From assembly GCA_032125995.1 (NCBI GenBank), contig JAQBBQ010000203.1, positions 1-17,653 of the forward strand: a stretch of 17,653 nt of DNA, written 5' to 3'. Made by a program: the position numbers and the translations under genes. Source of the stretch: SG8-39 sp032125995 (GTDB taxonomy: Bacteria; Pseudomonadota; Gammaproteobacteria; Burkholderiales; SG8-39). The notes below the pieces were generated by a model. The model searched no databases. It saw only the letters and a list, made by a program, of their open reading frames with translations, and was not told where the DNA came from. Below, one piece after another: positions 7,072 through 15,236 of the stretch (position 1 is its first letter; every line of letters begins with the position of its first letter).

Positions 7072-8841
7072 ATGCCAGCGCAGCCGATCGAGGAGAGGGA
7101 AGTCGACGTCATCGTGCTCGGCGCCGGCGCGGGCGGCCTCGCCGCGGCTTGCGTCGCCGCAGCCGAAGGCCTCGAGACGCTGCTGATCGAAAAATCCGAC
7201 TGCGTCGGCGGCACCACCGCGGTCTCCGGCGGCATGGTGTGGATCCCCGCCAACCCGAAGATGCGCGACGCGGGAATCGAGGACAGCATCGACAACGCGC
7301 GCAGCTACCTCGACCACTGTGCACCCGCGACGCGCGACACCGCGGTACGCGAAGCCTTCCTCGCGCACGGGCCCGACGCGATCGCCTATCTCGAAGAACG
7401 CACCGCGCTGCTGCTGCGGCCGGTCACCAACTACCCCGACTACTACCCGAACCTGCCGGGCGCGACGCTCGGCGGCCGCGTGCTCGAGCCGGTCGATTTC
7501 GACGGCTATACGCTCGGGCGCAGCTTCGGCCTGCTGCGCTGGCCGCTCGCTGAATTCATGCTCTTCGGCGGCATGATGATTGCGCGCGCCGACCTGCCGC
7601 ACTTCCGCAGCGTGCTGCGCTCGCCGCGCGCGGCGCTGCGCGTTGCGCGGTTGATTCTCGACTACGCCTGGCAGCGCCTGTTCGCACCGCGCGGCACGCG
7701 CCTCGTCCTTGGCAACGCCCTCATCGGACAGCTGTTCAAATCCGCGCTCGACCTCAGGGTGAAACTTCAGCTCGGGGTACGCGCGGCGCGCGTCGTGATG
7801 GAAGACGGCCGCGCGGCCGGCGTCATGATCGAAACCGGCGAGGCGCGGGACGCTGGCATGGAAGCCGAGGCACCGCTGATGCAGATTCGCGCGCGTGCCG
7901 GCGTGGTGCTCGCCACCGGCGGTTTCTCGAACGACCCGGCACTGCGCGCCAGCCTGCTGCCTGAAAACGTGTCGGCGGCGTCGCCCGTGTGCCCGACGAA
8001 CACCGGCGACGGCCTGCGCATCGGCGTCGATGCCGGCGGCATCATCGGCACGCACAACAGCCAGAACGCGTTCTGGGCGCCGATCTCGCAGTTCGAGCGC
8101 GCCGACGGCAGCGAAGGCGTCTTCCCCCATACCGTGGCCGATCGCGGCAAGCCCGGCATCGTCGCGCTGACCAGCGCGGGCGAGCGTTTCACCAGCGAAG
8201 CGGTGTCGTATCACGAATTCGTGCTCGCGATGTTTCGCGGCAACGCCCACGGCGCAGCGGTGCCCGCCTACCTGATCTGCGACCGCAAAAGCCTTTGGCA
8301 ATACGGCCTCGGCGCGGTCAGGCCATTCACGCTGACCCTCGAGCCACACACCGCGAACGGCTACCTCGTGGAAGCCGGCACCCTCGACGAACTTGCGCGC
8401 CGCCTCGAGATCGACGCTGCGGCGCTCGCACAGACGATTGCGACCTACAACGCCGACGCGAAGAGCGGCGTCGACTCGCTCTTCGGGCTGGGCAGCGATC
8501 CCTACCAACGCTACCTCGGCGACCGCGACCATGGGCCCAACCCCTGCATGCGCCCGATCGAGACGCCGCCCTACTACGCGATCCGTCTGTTTCCCAGCGA
8601 CCTCGGCACGATCGCGGGGCTGATGACCGACGAGGCGGCGCGCGTGCTGGACGCACAGGGCCGGCCGATCGAAGGCTTGTATGCCTGCGGCAACGACATG
8701 AACTCGATCATGGACGGGGCCTACCCGGGCCCGGGTATCACGCTCGGCCCGGCGCTCGTCTTCGGCTATATCGCGGCGCGCGGGATCGCACAATCGGCGC
8801 AGGCGGCGCAGGCGGCGTCCGAAGCGTCGGCTGCGTCCTAG
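7072..8841 (+). CDS. FAD-dependent oxidoreductase, 3-ketosteroid delta-1-dehydrogenase-like
   Basis: A 589-residue flavoprotein of the fumarate reductase/3-ketosteroid dehydrogenase superfamily (FAD_binding_2). The N-terminal FAD fold shows GAGAGG (17-22), the ribose-binding Glu40, and GGTTAVSGGMVWIP (46-59), a segment typical of ketosteroid dehydrogenases. The C-terminal FAD segment GLYACGNDMNS is followed by YPGPGITLGPAL with Tyr551; in known ketosteroid dehydrogenases a YPGxG tyrosine and glycine bind the substrate 3-keto group. The likely reaction is 1,2-desaturation of a cyclic ketone, but fumarate reductase-like relatives with other substrates cannot be excluded. No signal peptide is seen. 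The C-terminal tail (AQAAQAASEASAAS) is low-complexity. ATG 7072 is chosen because the FAD motif starts soon after and the promoter overlaps the region between it and the ATG at 7030. The HEAT protein gene begins 8 nt after its stop. Confidence 0.82.
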   Translation: MPAQPIEEREVDVIVLGAGAGGLAAACVAAAEGLETLLIEKSDCVGGTTAVSGGMVWIPANPKMRDAGIEDSIDNARSYLDHCAPATRDTAVREAFLAHGPDAIAYLEERTALLLRPVTNYPDYYPNLPGATLGGRVLEPVDFDGYTLGRSFGLLRWPLAEFMLFGGMMIARADLPHFRSVLRSPRAALRVARLILDYAWQRLFAPRGTRLVLGNALIGQLFKSALDLRVKLQLGVRAARVVMEDGRAAGVMIETGEARDAGMEAEAPLMQIRARAGVVLATGGFSNDPALRASLLPENVSAASPVCPTNTGDGLRIGVDAGGIIGTHNSQNAFWAPISQFERADGSEGVFPHTVADRGKPGIVALTSAGERFTSEAVSYHEFVLAMFRGNAHGAAVPAYLICDRKSLWQYGLGAVRPFTLTLEPHTANGYLVEAGTLDELARRLEIDAAALAQTIATYNADAKSGVDSLFGLGSDPYQRYLGDRDHGPNPCMRPIETPPYYAIRLFPSDLGTIAGLMTDEAARVLDAQGRPIEGLYACGNDMNSIMDGAYPGPGITLGPALVFGYIAARGIAQSAQAAQAASEASAAS

Positions 8842-8849
8842 GCGCACCC

Positions 8850-10703
8850 ATGCGCCGTACGCCGATCATCGCCCTCATCCTCGCGCCGTTCGTGCTGTGG
8901 GCGGTCGTCATGGCGTTCAGCCGCGTGCTGCTGCCGCTCGGTGCGAAGACCTGGTACAGCGAAGTCTCGGTGCGCGCGCGGATGGCGATTGGAATCACGC
9001 CGATACGCCTCCAGGCGCTGCACGACGCCGCGGGCGTGCGCGAGCCCGGCGCCGCGCTCATCGATCTTCTCGTCGAGGCTGCGCGCAGCGACCCGGCGCG
9101 GTACGTGCGCATGCAGGCCTGGGGCAGCCTGGGCGCGATCGGCCACCGCCAGGCGCTGCCGGCGGACGGGGTGCAGGTGCTGGGGGATGCGGTTCTCGCT
9201 GAGAGTGAGGCCGACCCGCTGTTGGCGGCGATCGAGGCCGCGGGACAGGCTGCCGCGCACAACCGCATGCCCGAAGCCGTCGTGCTGCGACTTGCGGACC
9301 TGTCCGACGACAAGCGCCGCGCCTGGCTCACCCAGCGTGCGATCGAGGTGCTGGCGCAGATCGGTGCTGCGCAGCCGTTGCCGGACGCGGTCACCACGCG
9401 GCTGGGCGACGCGTTCACGGATCCGCGGCGGCGCGGCCAGCGCGAGGACCTCGCGCGCGCCTTTCGCACGATCGCCGAGGGCGGCGGGCAGCTGCCGGTG
9501 GCGATCCTCGACGCGCTCGCGGCAGCGCTTGCGGCGGATGAAAAGAATTACCGCATACGGGTCAACGCGGTCTACGCGATCGCGTATTCGAAAGACCATT
9601 ACCCGCAGGCCGGGACGCTGCTCGATGCGGCGGCGCACGACCCGCAGCGCGATGTGCAAGGCGCCGCAGCGCACGCCCTGCGCATCATTGCCGCGCAAAA
9701 ACTTTACGCCGGACGCGCACCAATGGCGGTCGTACTCGATCGCTCGCTCACGGTCGAAGACCGGCTCATCGCGATCGGCCCGCTCAAGGTGAATCGGCGC
9801 GACGCCGCGTGGCGCGCCAACGTGCTCACGCTCGCGCGCGACCCCGACCCGCGCATCGTCGTCGCGGCGCTCGACCTGTTTCGATACATCAGCGGATCGC
9901 CGGACGACGCCTTCGACCGCGATGCGCTCATCCCGCAGCTCAACGCGGCGATGACACACGCCGATCCGCAGGTGCGCCGTGCGGCCACCGTCGCGCTCGG
10001 CCAGCAGCTCGGAAGCCAGGGTCGCTACCGCGGCCACGCCGACGATTTTCGTCCCCGCCTCGACGCCGGTGCGCAGGACCCGGACGCAAAGGTTCGCATC
10101 GCCGCACTGGCGACGCTCGTCGGCATTGCCCCGGGCAGCGACGAACGCGCCGCCCTGCTCGAGCGCGCGCTGACGGATGCTGATCCCCGGGTACGCGCCA
10201 GTTTCGTCGGCTGGCTCGGCACGCCGCGCACCGAGTTCGCACAGCGCGACGCATTGCTCGCGCGCGCGCTGGCCGACCCGGATCCCAACGTGCGCCGCGC
10301 CGCCGAGGCGGCGCAGAAAACGTGGGCGACGCGCGAGCGCAGCTGGGCGGTCGAAGGGTGGAAGCTGTGGCAGGCCGGCGAGCACGAAAAGCTCGGCATC
10401 AGGGCACTCACCGTAGTCACCGTGGCGGCGCCGGTGATCGTCGGCCTCACGTTCTTGCTCTATTTCATGGCGCGCCTGCTCACCTATCTGTATCAACGGC
10501 GCTGGCGCGCCCTGGTGGTGCTCGCGGTGATGGCCGCCTGGGCCGCGGCGGGCTACGGCATGTTCATGCTGTATTTCATGGCCGCGCACATGGGCAGCAA
10601 TCTCGACATCGTGAAGGCGTTGAAGGTTGCCGGCGTCCTGTGGGGCGCGGTCGCGCTCTATGCAGGCCTCGGCTGGGGCCTGCACTACGCAGTGCGGCGC
10701 TAG
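8850..10703 (+). CDS. HEAT-repeat membrane protein, function unknown
   Basis: A 617-residue protein with an N-terminal membrane anchor (about residues 5-29) and a long helical-repeat domain. At least five HEAT-like units with the pattern D-x-D-P-x-V-R-x-A-A occur between about 331 and 490 (for example HADPQVRRAA, DPDAKVRIAA, DADPRVRAS, DPDPNVRRAA). Three hydrophobic segments follow (about 520-545, 553-575 and 588-612). HEAT repeats bind proteins, so this looks like a membrane-held scaffold with its repeat domain on one side, probably the periplasm, given an N-terminal anchor with positive charges at its start. The ATG lies 8 nt after the stop of the flavoprotein gene with only a weak purine stretch, which suggests translational coupling. 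No family name is recognised, and a link to the flavoprotein is inferred only from the spacing. Confidence 0.8.
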   Translation: MRRTPIIALILAPFVLWAVVMAFSRVLLPLGAKTWYSEVSVRARMAIGITPIRLQALHDAAGVREPGAALIDLLVEAARSDPARYVRMQAWGSLGAIGHRQALPADGVQVLGDAVLAESEADPLLAAIEAAGQAAAHNRMPEAVVLRLADLSDDKRRAWLTQRAIEVLAQIGAAQPLPDAVTTRLGDAFTDPRRRGQREDLARAFRTIAEGGGQLPVAILDALAAALAADEKNYRIRVNAVYAIAYSKDHYPQAGTLLDAAAHDPQRDVQGAAAHALRIIAAQKLYAGRAPMAVVLDRSLTVEDRLIAIGPLKVNRRDAAWRANVLTLARDPDPRIVVAALDLFRYISGSPDDAFDRDALIPQLNAAMTHADPQVRRAATVALGQQLGSQGRYRGHADDFRPRLDAGAQDPDAKVRIAALATLVGIAPGSDERAALLERALTDADPRVRASFVGWLGTPRTEFAQRDALLARALADPDPNVRRAAEAAQKTWATRERSWAVEGWKLWQAGEHEKLGIRALTVVTVAAPVIVGLTFLLYFMARLLTYLYQRRWRALVVLAVMAAWAAAGYGMFMLYFMAAHMGSNLDIVKALKVAGVLWGAVALYAGLGWGLHYAVRR

Positions 10704-10719
10704 GCACGCCGAGCGTGCC
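10703..10719. terminator. hairpin between convergent genes
   Basis: GGCACGC, loop CGA, GCGTGCC gives a perfect 7-bp stem starting at the last base of the HEAT-protein stop codon. A second short palindrome (GGCGC-GT-GCGCC, 10720-10731) follows. It separates the convergent HEAT and transporter genes. There is no T-run, so it may be a GC-rich terminator or mRNA 3'-end stabiliser. Confidence 0.45.
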
Positions 10720-10734
10720 GGCGCGTGCGCCTCG

Positions 10735-10752
10735 TACGGCTAGTACGGCTAG
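10735..10752. repeat. tandem 9-bp direct repeat at a gene end
   Basis: TACGGCTAG occurs twice with no spacer. The second copy contains the stop codon of the minus-strand transporter gene (TAG read from 10751-10749). Each unit carries a CTAG tetramer. It may be a replication-slippage duplication. Confidence 0.7.
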
Positions 10753-11663
10753 TGCGCCTTTGCCACCGACTCGGCCTCGATGAAGACCTTCTTCACGTCC
10801 GGATGGGCGCGGCGGATGCGCTGGTTAAGGTCTTCGATCGTCTGCTCGAGCTCGGTGATGGTCAGTGCATCGACGAATTCGAGGCTCAGCGTCGCCAGAA
10901 CGTACTCCGGGCCCATGTGCACGGTGAGCACTTCGTTCACCCGCTCGACCTTGTCGAGGTCGCGGCAGATGCGCCGGATGTCCTCGACGACGTCGGGGCG
11001 CGCGCGCTCGCCGATCAGCAGGCCCTTGGTCTCGGTCGCGAGCCAGGCGGCGGTGATCGCGAGCACGATGCCGATGCCGATCGAGGCCGCGCCGTCATAG
11101 AGCGGATTGCCGGTGACCTGGGTGAGCCAGACGCCGGCGAGCGCGATCAGCAGGCCGAGCATGGCCGCGCTGTCCTCGAACAGCACGACGAGCACGGTCG
11201 GATCCTTGCTGGATTGCACCGCGCGCAGCCAGCCGAGCTTTCCCTTGGTCTTCTTGAACTCGCGGTACGCGAACGTCCATGCGCCGCCCTCGAACAGCAG
11301 CGCGAGGCCGAGGACTACGTAATTGATGACCGGGTTGCGTAATTCCGAAGGGGCGAGGAGATGAACGACGCCCTCGTAGATGGAGATCCCCGCGCCGAGT
11401 CCGAAAATGAGGATCGCGACCACGAAGCTCCAGAAATAGACCTCCTTGCCGTGGCCAAAGGGAAAGCGCTCGTCCGGCGGCTTTTTCGACTGGCGCAGCC
11501 CGAACAGCAGCAGCACCTGGTTGCCGGTATCGACGAGCGAGTGGATGCCCTCCGAAAGCATGGCCGAGCTGCCGGTGATGCTCGCCGCGGCAAACTTCGT
11601 CGCCGCGATCAGGCTGTTGCCGGCGAGCGCGGCGTAGAGGACGGTTTTCGAGCCGCTTGCCAT
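10749..11663 (-). CDS. cation diffusion facilitator family transporter
   Basis: A 304-residue inner-membrane metal/proton antiporter of the CDF family, likely moving Zn2+ or a similar divalent ion out of the cytoplasm. Membrane helices cover about residues 10-210 and a cytoplasmic CDF domain covers about 215-300. The TM2 motif is EGIHSLVDTGNQ (His and Asp four apart) and the FGHGKE loop follows TM2. TM5 reads LFEDSAAMLG, so the usual HxxxD is replaced by a Glu-Asp pair, as in the ZnT9-like branch of the family. Metal specificity is therefore uncertain. The ATG at 11663 lies 8 nt after the fumC stop with no clear ribosome binding site, suggesting co-transcription and coupling with fumC. The stop codon lies inside a tandem repeat shared with the convergent neighbour's 3' end. 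Confidence 0.88.
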   Translation of the reverse strand: MASGSKTVLYAALAGNSLIAATKFAAASITGSSAMLSEGIHSLVDTGNQVLLLFGLRQSKKPPDERFPFGHGKEVYFWSFVVAILIFGLGAGISIYEGVVHLLAPSELRNPVINYVVLGLALLFEGGAWTFAYREFKKTKGKLGWLRAVQSSKDPTVLVVLFEDSAAMLGLLIALAGVWLTQVTGNPLYDGAASIGIGIVLAITAAWLATETKGLLIGERARPDVVEDIRRICRDLDKVERVNEVLTVHMGPEYVLATLSLEFVDALTITELEQTIEDLNQRIRRAHPDVKKVFIEAESVAKAH

Positions 11664-11671
11664 GGCGGCCG

Positions 11672-13054
11672 TTAGACCATGTCCTCGGGCCGTACCCAGG
11701 CGTCGAACTCGTCGGCCGTGACCTCTCCGAGCGCGAGCGCCGCTTCGCGCAGCGTCGTGCGCTCGAGGTGCGCCTTGCGCGCGATCTTCGCCGCCTTGTC
11801 GTAGCCGATGTGCGGCGCGAGCGCGGTGACGAGCATGAGCGAGCGCGCAACAAGCTCGGCGATGCGCTCGCGGTCGGGTTCGATGCCGGCGACGCAGTAG
11901 CGCTCAAACGAGCGCGCGCCGTCGGCGATCAGCCGGCAGCTCTGCAAGACGTTGTGAATGATCACCGGTTTCGCGACGTTCAGCTCGAAATTGCCGGATG
12001 CGCCGGCAATCCCGACCACGACATCGTTGCCGAAAACCTGCGCGGCAACCATGAGCAGCGCCTCGGATTGGGTCGGGTTCACCTTGCCCGGCATGATCGA
12101 GCTGCCCGGTTCGTTCTCGGGAATCGTGATCTCGCCGATGCCGCAGCGCGGCCCGCTCGCCAGCCAGCGCACGTCGTTCGCGATCTTGGCGAGCGCGGTC
12201 ACCGCGGTCTTCAGCGTGCCGTGCGCGTTGACCAGCGCATCGTGCGCGGCGAGCGTCTCGAAGCGATTCTGCGCGACGGCGAAGGGATGACCCGTCAGCC
12301 GCGCGAGCGCTTCGGCCACCTGCGCGCCGAACTGCGGCGGGGCGTTCAGACCCGTGCCGACCGCGGTTCCGCCGATCGCGAGCCCCGCGAGGCGCGGCAG
12401 CGCGGCCTCGACGTGCGCGGCGGCCTGTTCGAGCTGCGACACGTAGGCGGAGAACGCCTGACCGAGCGTGAGCGGTGTCGCGTCCTGCAGGTGGGTGCGG
12501 CCGATCTTGACGATGTCGGCAAATGCGGCGCGCTTCGCATCGAGCGTCGCGCCGAGCGCACGCAGCGCCGGCAGCACCTCGTCCGTCAGCGCGCCGTAGG
12601 CCGCCACGTGCATCGCGGTCGGGAAGACGTCGTTCGACGACTGCGCACGGTTGACATGGTCGTTGGGGTGCACGCGCCGGCCCTCGCCGCGCGGACCGCC
12701 GAGCAGCTCGCTCGCGCGATTGGCGAGGACCTCGTTCATGTTCATGTTGGTCTGGGTGCCCGACCCAGTCTGCCAGACCGCGAGTGGAAACTCCTGCGCA
12801 TGCGCACCCGCGAGCACCTCGTCGGCAGCCGCAACGATCGCGTCGGCAATCTCCGGCGCAAGGTCGCCGAGCGCGCGGTTCACGCTCGCCGCGGCGCGCT
12901 TGACCTGCGCGAGCGCGTGGATCAGCTCGGGCGCCATCCGCTCGGTGGAAATGCGAAAGTGCTCGAGCGCGCGTTGGGTCTGCGCACCCCACAGGCGCCC
13001 GGCGGGGACCTCGATCGGCCCGAAGCTGTCGTGCTCGATCCGGGTATCAGCCAT
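11672..13054 (-). CDS. fumC: class II fumarate hydratase
   Basis: A 460-residue, iron-independent fumarase that interconverts fumarate and L-malate in the citric acid cycle. The signature GSSIMPGKVN lies at 317-326, so the catalytic serine is Ser318, as in E. coli FumC, and His188 lies in THLQDATP. TGSGTQTNMNMNEV and HPNDHVNRAQSSND, both substrate-site segments, are intact. Length and motifs are normal. ATG 13054 is fixed by GGAGGT six bases upstream and by homology; the frame open to 13186 is extra. It sits 8 nt upstream of the metal transporter gene. Class II fumarases are oxygen-stable; no iron-sulfur fumarase is visible in the window. Confidence 0.97.
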   Translation of the reverse strand: MADTRIEHDSFGPIEVPAGRLWGAQTQRALEHFRISTERMAPELIHALAQVKRAAASVNRALGDLAPEIADAIVAAADEVLAGAHAQEFPLAVWQTGSGTQTNMNMNEVLANRASELLGGPRGEGRRVHPNDHVNRAQSSNDVFPTAMHVAAYGALTDEVLPALRALGATLDAKRAAFADIVKIGRTHLQDATPLTLGQAFSAYVSQLEQAAAHVEAALPRLAGLAIGGTAVGTGLNAPPQFGAQVAEALARLTGHPFAVAQNRFETLAAHDALVNAHGTLKTAVTALAKIANDVRWLASGPRCGIGEITIPENEPGSSIMPGKVNPTQSEALLMVAAQVFGNDVVVGIAGASGNFELNVAKPVIIHNVLQSCRLIADGARSFERYCVAGIEPDRERIAELVARSLMLVTALAPHIGYDKAAKIARKAHLERTTLREAALALGEVTADEFDAWVRPEDMV

Positions 13055-13060
13055 TGTGCA

Positions 13061-13066
13061 ACCTCC
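13061..13066 (-). promoter_or_regulatory. ribosome binding site of fumC
   Basis: On the minus strand GGAGGT is followed by six bases (TGCACA) and ATG at 13054. It decides the start against the longer frame reaching 13186. Confidence 0.8.
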
Positions 13067-13224
13067 GCAGCTGTTCCGAGAATGCGATGGTGCGCCCAAA
13101 CGAGGGGTCTGGCTCGACCCGCACCGCGCGAGGCCGCGGGGCGTGCGCGGAAGGGCGCCGGCCGAAGAGCACCCGGTGCGAATCAACCGCGCGCGCGGCG
13201 CGTCCGTGAGGCAGACTCCGCCTG

Positions 13225-14364
13225 ATGCGGTTTCATTTCCCGATCTTCGAGTTCCCTCCCGAGACCGAAGCGCTGCGCGGCGAGGTGCGCGCTTTTGTCG
13301 CCGAGGAAATCGGCGCCGGGCGCTGGCAGCGCGGCGGCGACTTTGCCACCAACTACGATCCGGAATTCTCGCAGCGCCTCGGCGCGCGCGGCTGGCTCGG
13401 GATGACCTGGCCGCGGCAATACGGCGGGCATGAACGCTCGATGCTCGAGCGCCTGGTGGTGACCGAGGAGCTGCTCGCGGCGAGCGCGCCGGTCGCCGCG
13501 CACTGGATCGCCGACCGCCAGAGCGGTCCGCTGCTGCTGCGCTTCGGCAGCGAGGCGCAGCGCGAAACCTTCCTGCCGCGCATCGTGCGCGGCGAAATCT
13601 TCTTTTCGATCGGCATGAGCGAGCCCGATGCGGGCTCCGACCTCGCTTCGGTGCGCACGCGCGCGACCAAGGTAAACGGTGGCTGGAACCTTAACGGGCA
13701 GAAGGTGTGGACCAGCTTCGCGCATCGGAACCACTACGCGATCGTCCTCGCGCGCTCCGGCGACGCCAGCGCCTCGCGCCACGGCGGCCTGTCGCAGTTC
13801 ATCGTCGACCTCAAGGCGCCCGACGTGAAGGTGCGCCCGATCGTCAACATGGCCGGGCAGAAGGAATTCAACGAAGTGCTGTTTCAGGACACGTTCGTTG
13901 CCGACGACCGATTGGTGGGCGAGCCGGACAACGGCTGGCAACAGGTCACCAGCGAGCTCGCCTTCGAGCGCAGCGGACCGGAGCGGTATCTCAGCTGCAT
14001 CCGGCTGGTCGAGGCGGCGCTTGCCGCCGCCGGCGCTGCGCCCTCGCCGCGCCTGCGCGAAGCGCTCGGGCGCATGAGCGCCAAGCTCGTCGCGCTGCGC
14101 ACCATGTCGATTGCGGTCGCCGCGCTGCTGCAAAAGGGCGAGATGCCGAATCTCGAGGCCTCGCTCATCAAGGACCTCGGCAACGCGTTCGAGCGCGAGC
14201 AGATCGCCATCTTCCGCAACCTGCAGGCCGAATTGCCTGCGCCGGGCGCCGACTACCTGTCGGCACTCGCCGAAACGACGATCTACTCGCCATCGTGGAC
14301 CCTGCGCGGCGGTACGCGCGAGATCCTGCGCGGCATCGTCGCCCGCGGGCTGGGAATACGCTGA
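13225..14364 (+). CDS. acyl-CoA dehydrogenase, FAD-domain subunit
   Basis: A 379-residue full-length acyl-CoA dehydrogenase. It has the N-terminal helical domain, the middle beta-domain with FSIGMSEPDAGSDLASVRTRA and WNLNGQKVWTSFAH (FAD/acyl-CoA binding), and a C-terminal helical domain. The position equivalent to Glu376 of medium-chain dehydrogenases is lost (SWTLRGGTREIL). Glu248 in LAFERSGPER sits where isovaleryl- and long-chain-type enzymes carry the catalytic base. It oxidises an acyl-CoA to its 2-enoyl-CoA and passes electrons to ETF. The stop overlaps the start of the next gene (TGATG). The two genes resemble the heteromeric dehydrogenase pairs known in steroid side-chain catabolism. 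ATG 13225 is the first Met in the family alignment; its ribosome binding site is poor. Confidence 0.9.
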   Translation: MRFHFPIFEFPPETEALRGEVRAFVAEEIGAGRWQRGGDFATNYDPEFSQRLGARGWLGMTWPRQYGGHERSMLERLVVTEELLAASAPVAAHWIADRQSGPLLLRFGSEAQRETFLPRIVRGEIFFSIGMSEPDAGSDLASVRTRATKVNGGWNLNGQKVWTSFAHRNHYAIVLARSGDASASRHGGLSQFIVDLKAPDVKVRPIVNMAGQKEFNEVLFQDTFVADDRLVGEPDNGWQQVTSELAFERSGPERYLSCIRLVEAALAAAGAAPSPRLREALGRMSAKLVALRTMSIAVAALLQKGEMPNLEASLIKDLGNAFEREQIAIFRNLQAELPAPGADYLSALAETTIYSPSWTLRGGTREILRGIVARGLGIR

Positions 14365-15236
14365 TGACGACGACCCGAATCGACGCCCTGCAACCCGCGT
14401 TCGCGATCGATCCGATGGTGGTCGACGCCGCCGCGCGCGCCTTCGACGATCTTGCCGCCAAGTGGTTCGCCGGCGAGGGCGCGGGCGAACAACGCGCGGC
14501 GCTCGTCGCGGCGGTGATCGACCTGGGTTTTGCCGACGCGCTGCCCTCGCCCGATGGGCGCGAGGCCTGGCTGGACGCCGCTGCCATCATCCGTGCGCAG
14601 GCACGCGCCGCGGCGCCGGTCGACATGGCGCGGTTGCTCGCCACCGGCGACCAGGCCGCGAGCATCGCCTACGATCCCGGCCGCTATGCCTGCGACGCCA
14701 CGGCGGCCGCGCCAGCCGATGCGAGCGCCGCGGCGGCGCTGGCGCTCGGGCGCTGCCTGCAGATCACCGGGGCGATGGAAGCGGCGCTCGACCTGTCGGT
14801 GCAATACGTCCAGGACCGCAAGCAGTTCGGTCAGCCGTTGGCGAAATTCCAGGCCATCCAGCACAGCCTCGCGCTCGCCGCCGAGGAGATCGCCGCCTGC
14901 ACCGCGATGACCGATCTCGTGCTCGCCTGCGCGGTGCGCGAAGGGATCGCGGCGGCGCGCATGCCGGCGCTGCTCGATGCCGCGGCGCTGGTCGCCGACC
15001 GCGCAGTCGACGTCGTCTACGACATCTGCCACCAGGTGCACGGCGCGATCGGCTTCACGCGTGAATATGCGCTGCACCGCCACAGCCTCAACCTGCTGCG
15101 CTGGCGCGACGAGCTGCAGCTGCTGCGCGGCGGCGCGATGCGCGCGGCCGAGCGGCTCGGCGACCGCGCGCTTGCCGCCGGCGGCCTGTGGCGCGCGGTC
15201 ACCGCGTTGATGAAACCGGGAGAAGCCCATGAGTGA
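14364..15236 (+). CDS. short acyl-CoA dehydrogenase partner subunit
   Basis: A 290-residue, degenerate acyl-CoA dehydrogenase, about 90 residues shorter than usual. The N-terminal part is weakly conserved and the middle beta-domain is largely missing. The C-terminal domain is clear: LDLSVQYVQDRKQFGQPLAKFQAIQHSLA (around Arg152-Gly156, the conserved RxQFG) and HQVHGAIGFTREYALHR. The catalytic Glu376 region reads LLRWRDELQLL, so a Glu or Asp lies nearby but the EGT motif is absent. Such short subunits pair with a full one in alpha2beta2 dehydrogenases and complete the FAD site. It overlaps its upstream neighbour by 1 nt and the crotonase by 8 nt, implying translational coupling and equal amounts of the three products. 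Confidence 0.87.
   Translation: MTTTRIDALQPAFAIDPMVVDAAARAFDDLAAKWFAGEGAGEQRAALVAAVIDLGFADALPSPDGREAWLDAAAIIRAQARAAAPVDMARLLATGDQAASIAYDPGRYACDATAAAPADASAAAALALGRCLQITGAMEAALDLSVQYVQDRKQFGQPLAKFQAIQHSLALAAEEIAACTAMTDLVLACAVREGIAAARMPALLDAAALVADRAVDVVYDICHQVHGAIGFTREYALHRHSLNLLRWRDELQLLRGGAMRAAERLGDRALAAGGLWRAVTALMKPGEAHE

Noticed and set aside
7060..8847. 595-codon minus-strand frame opposite the flavoprotein
   Set aside because: The plus strand has intact FAD motifs; the minus-strand product is composition-biased and matches nothing.
8838..10685. 615-codon minus-strand frame opposite the HEAT protein
   Set aside because: Plus-strand HEAT repeats and membrane helices are real; the antisense product has an Arg/His/Glu bias.
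13169..13179. GCACCCGGTGC palindrome between fumC and the dehydrogenase operon
   Set aside because: Only five pairs around one base; such short GC palindromes are expected by chance in this composition.
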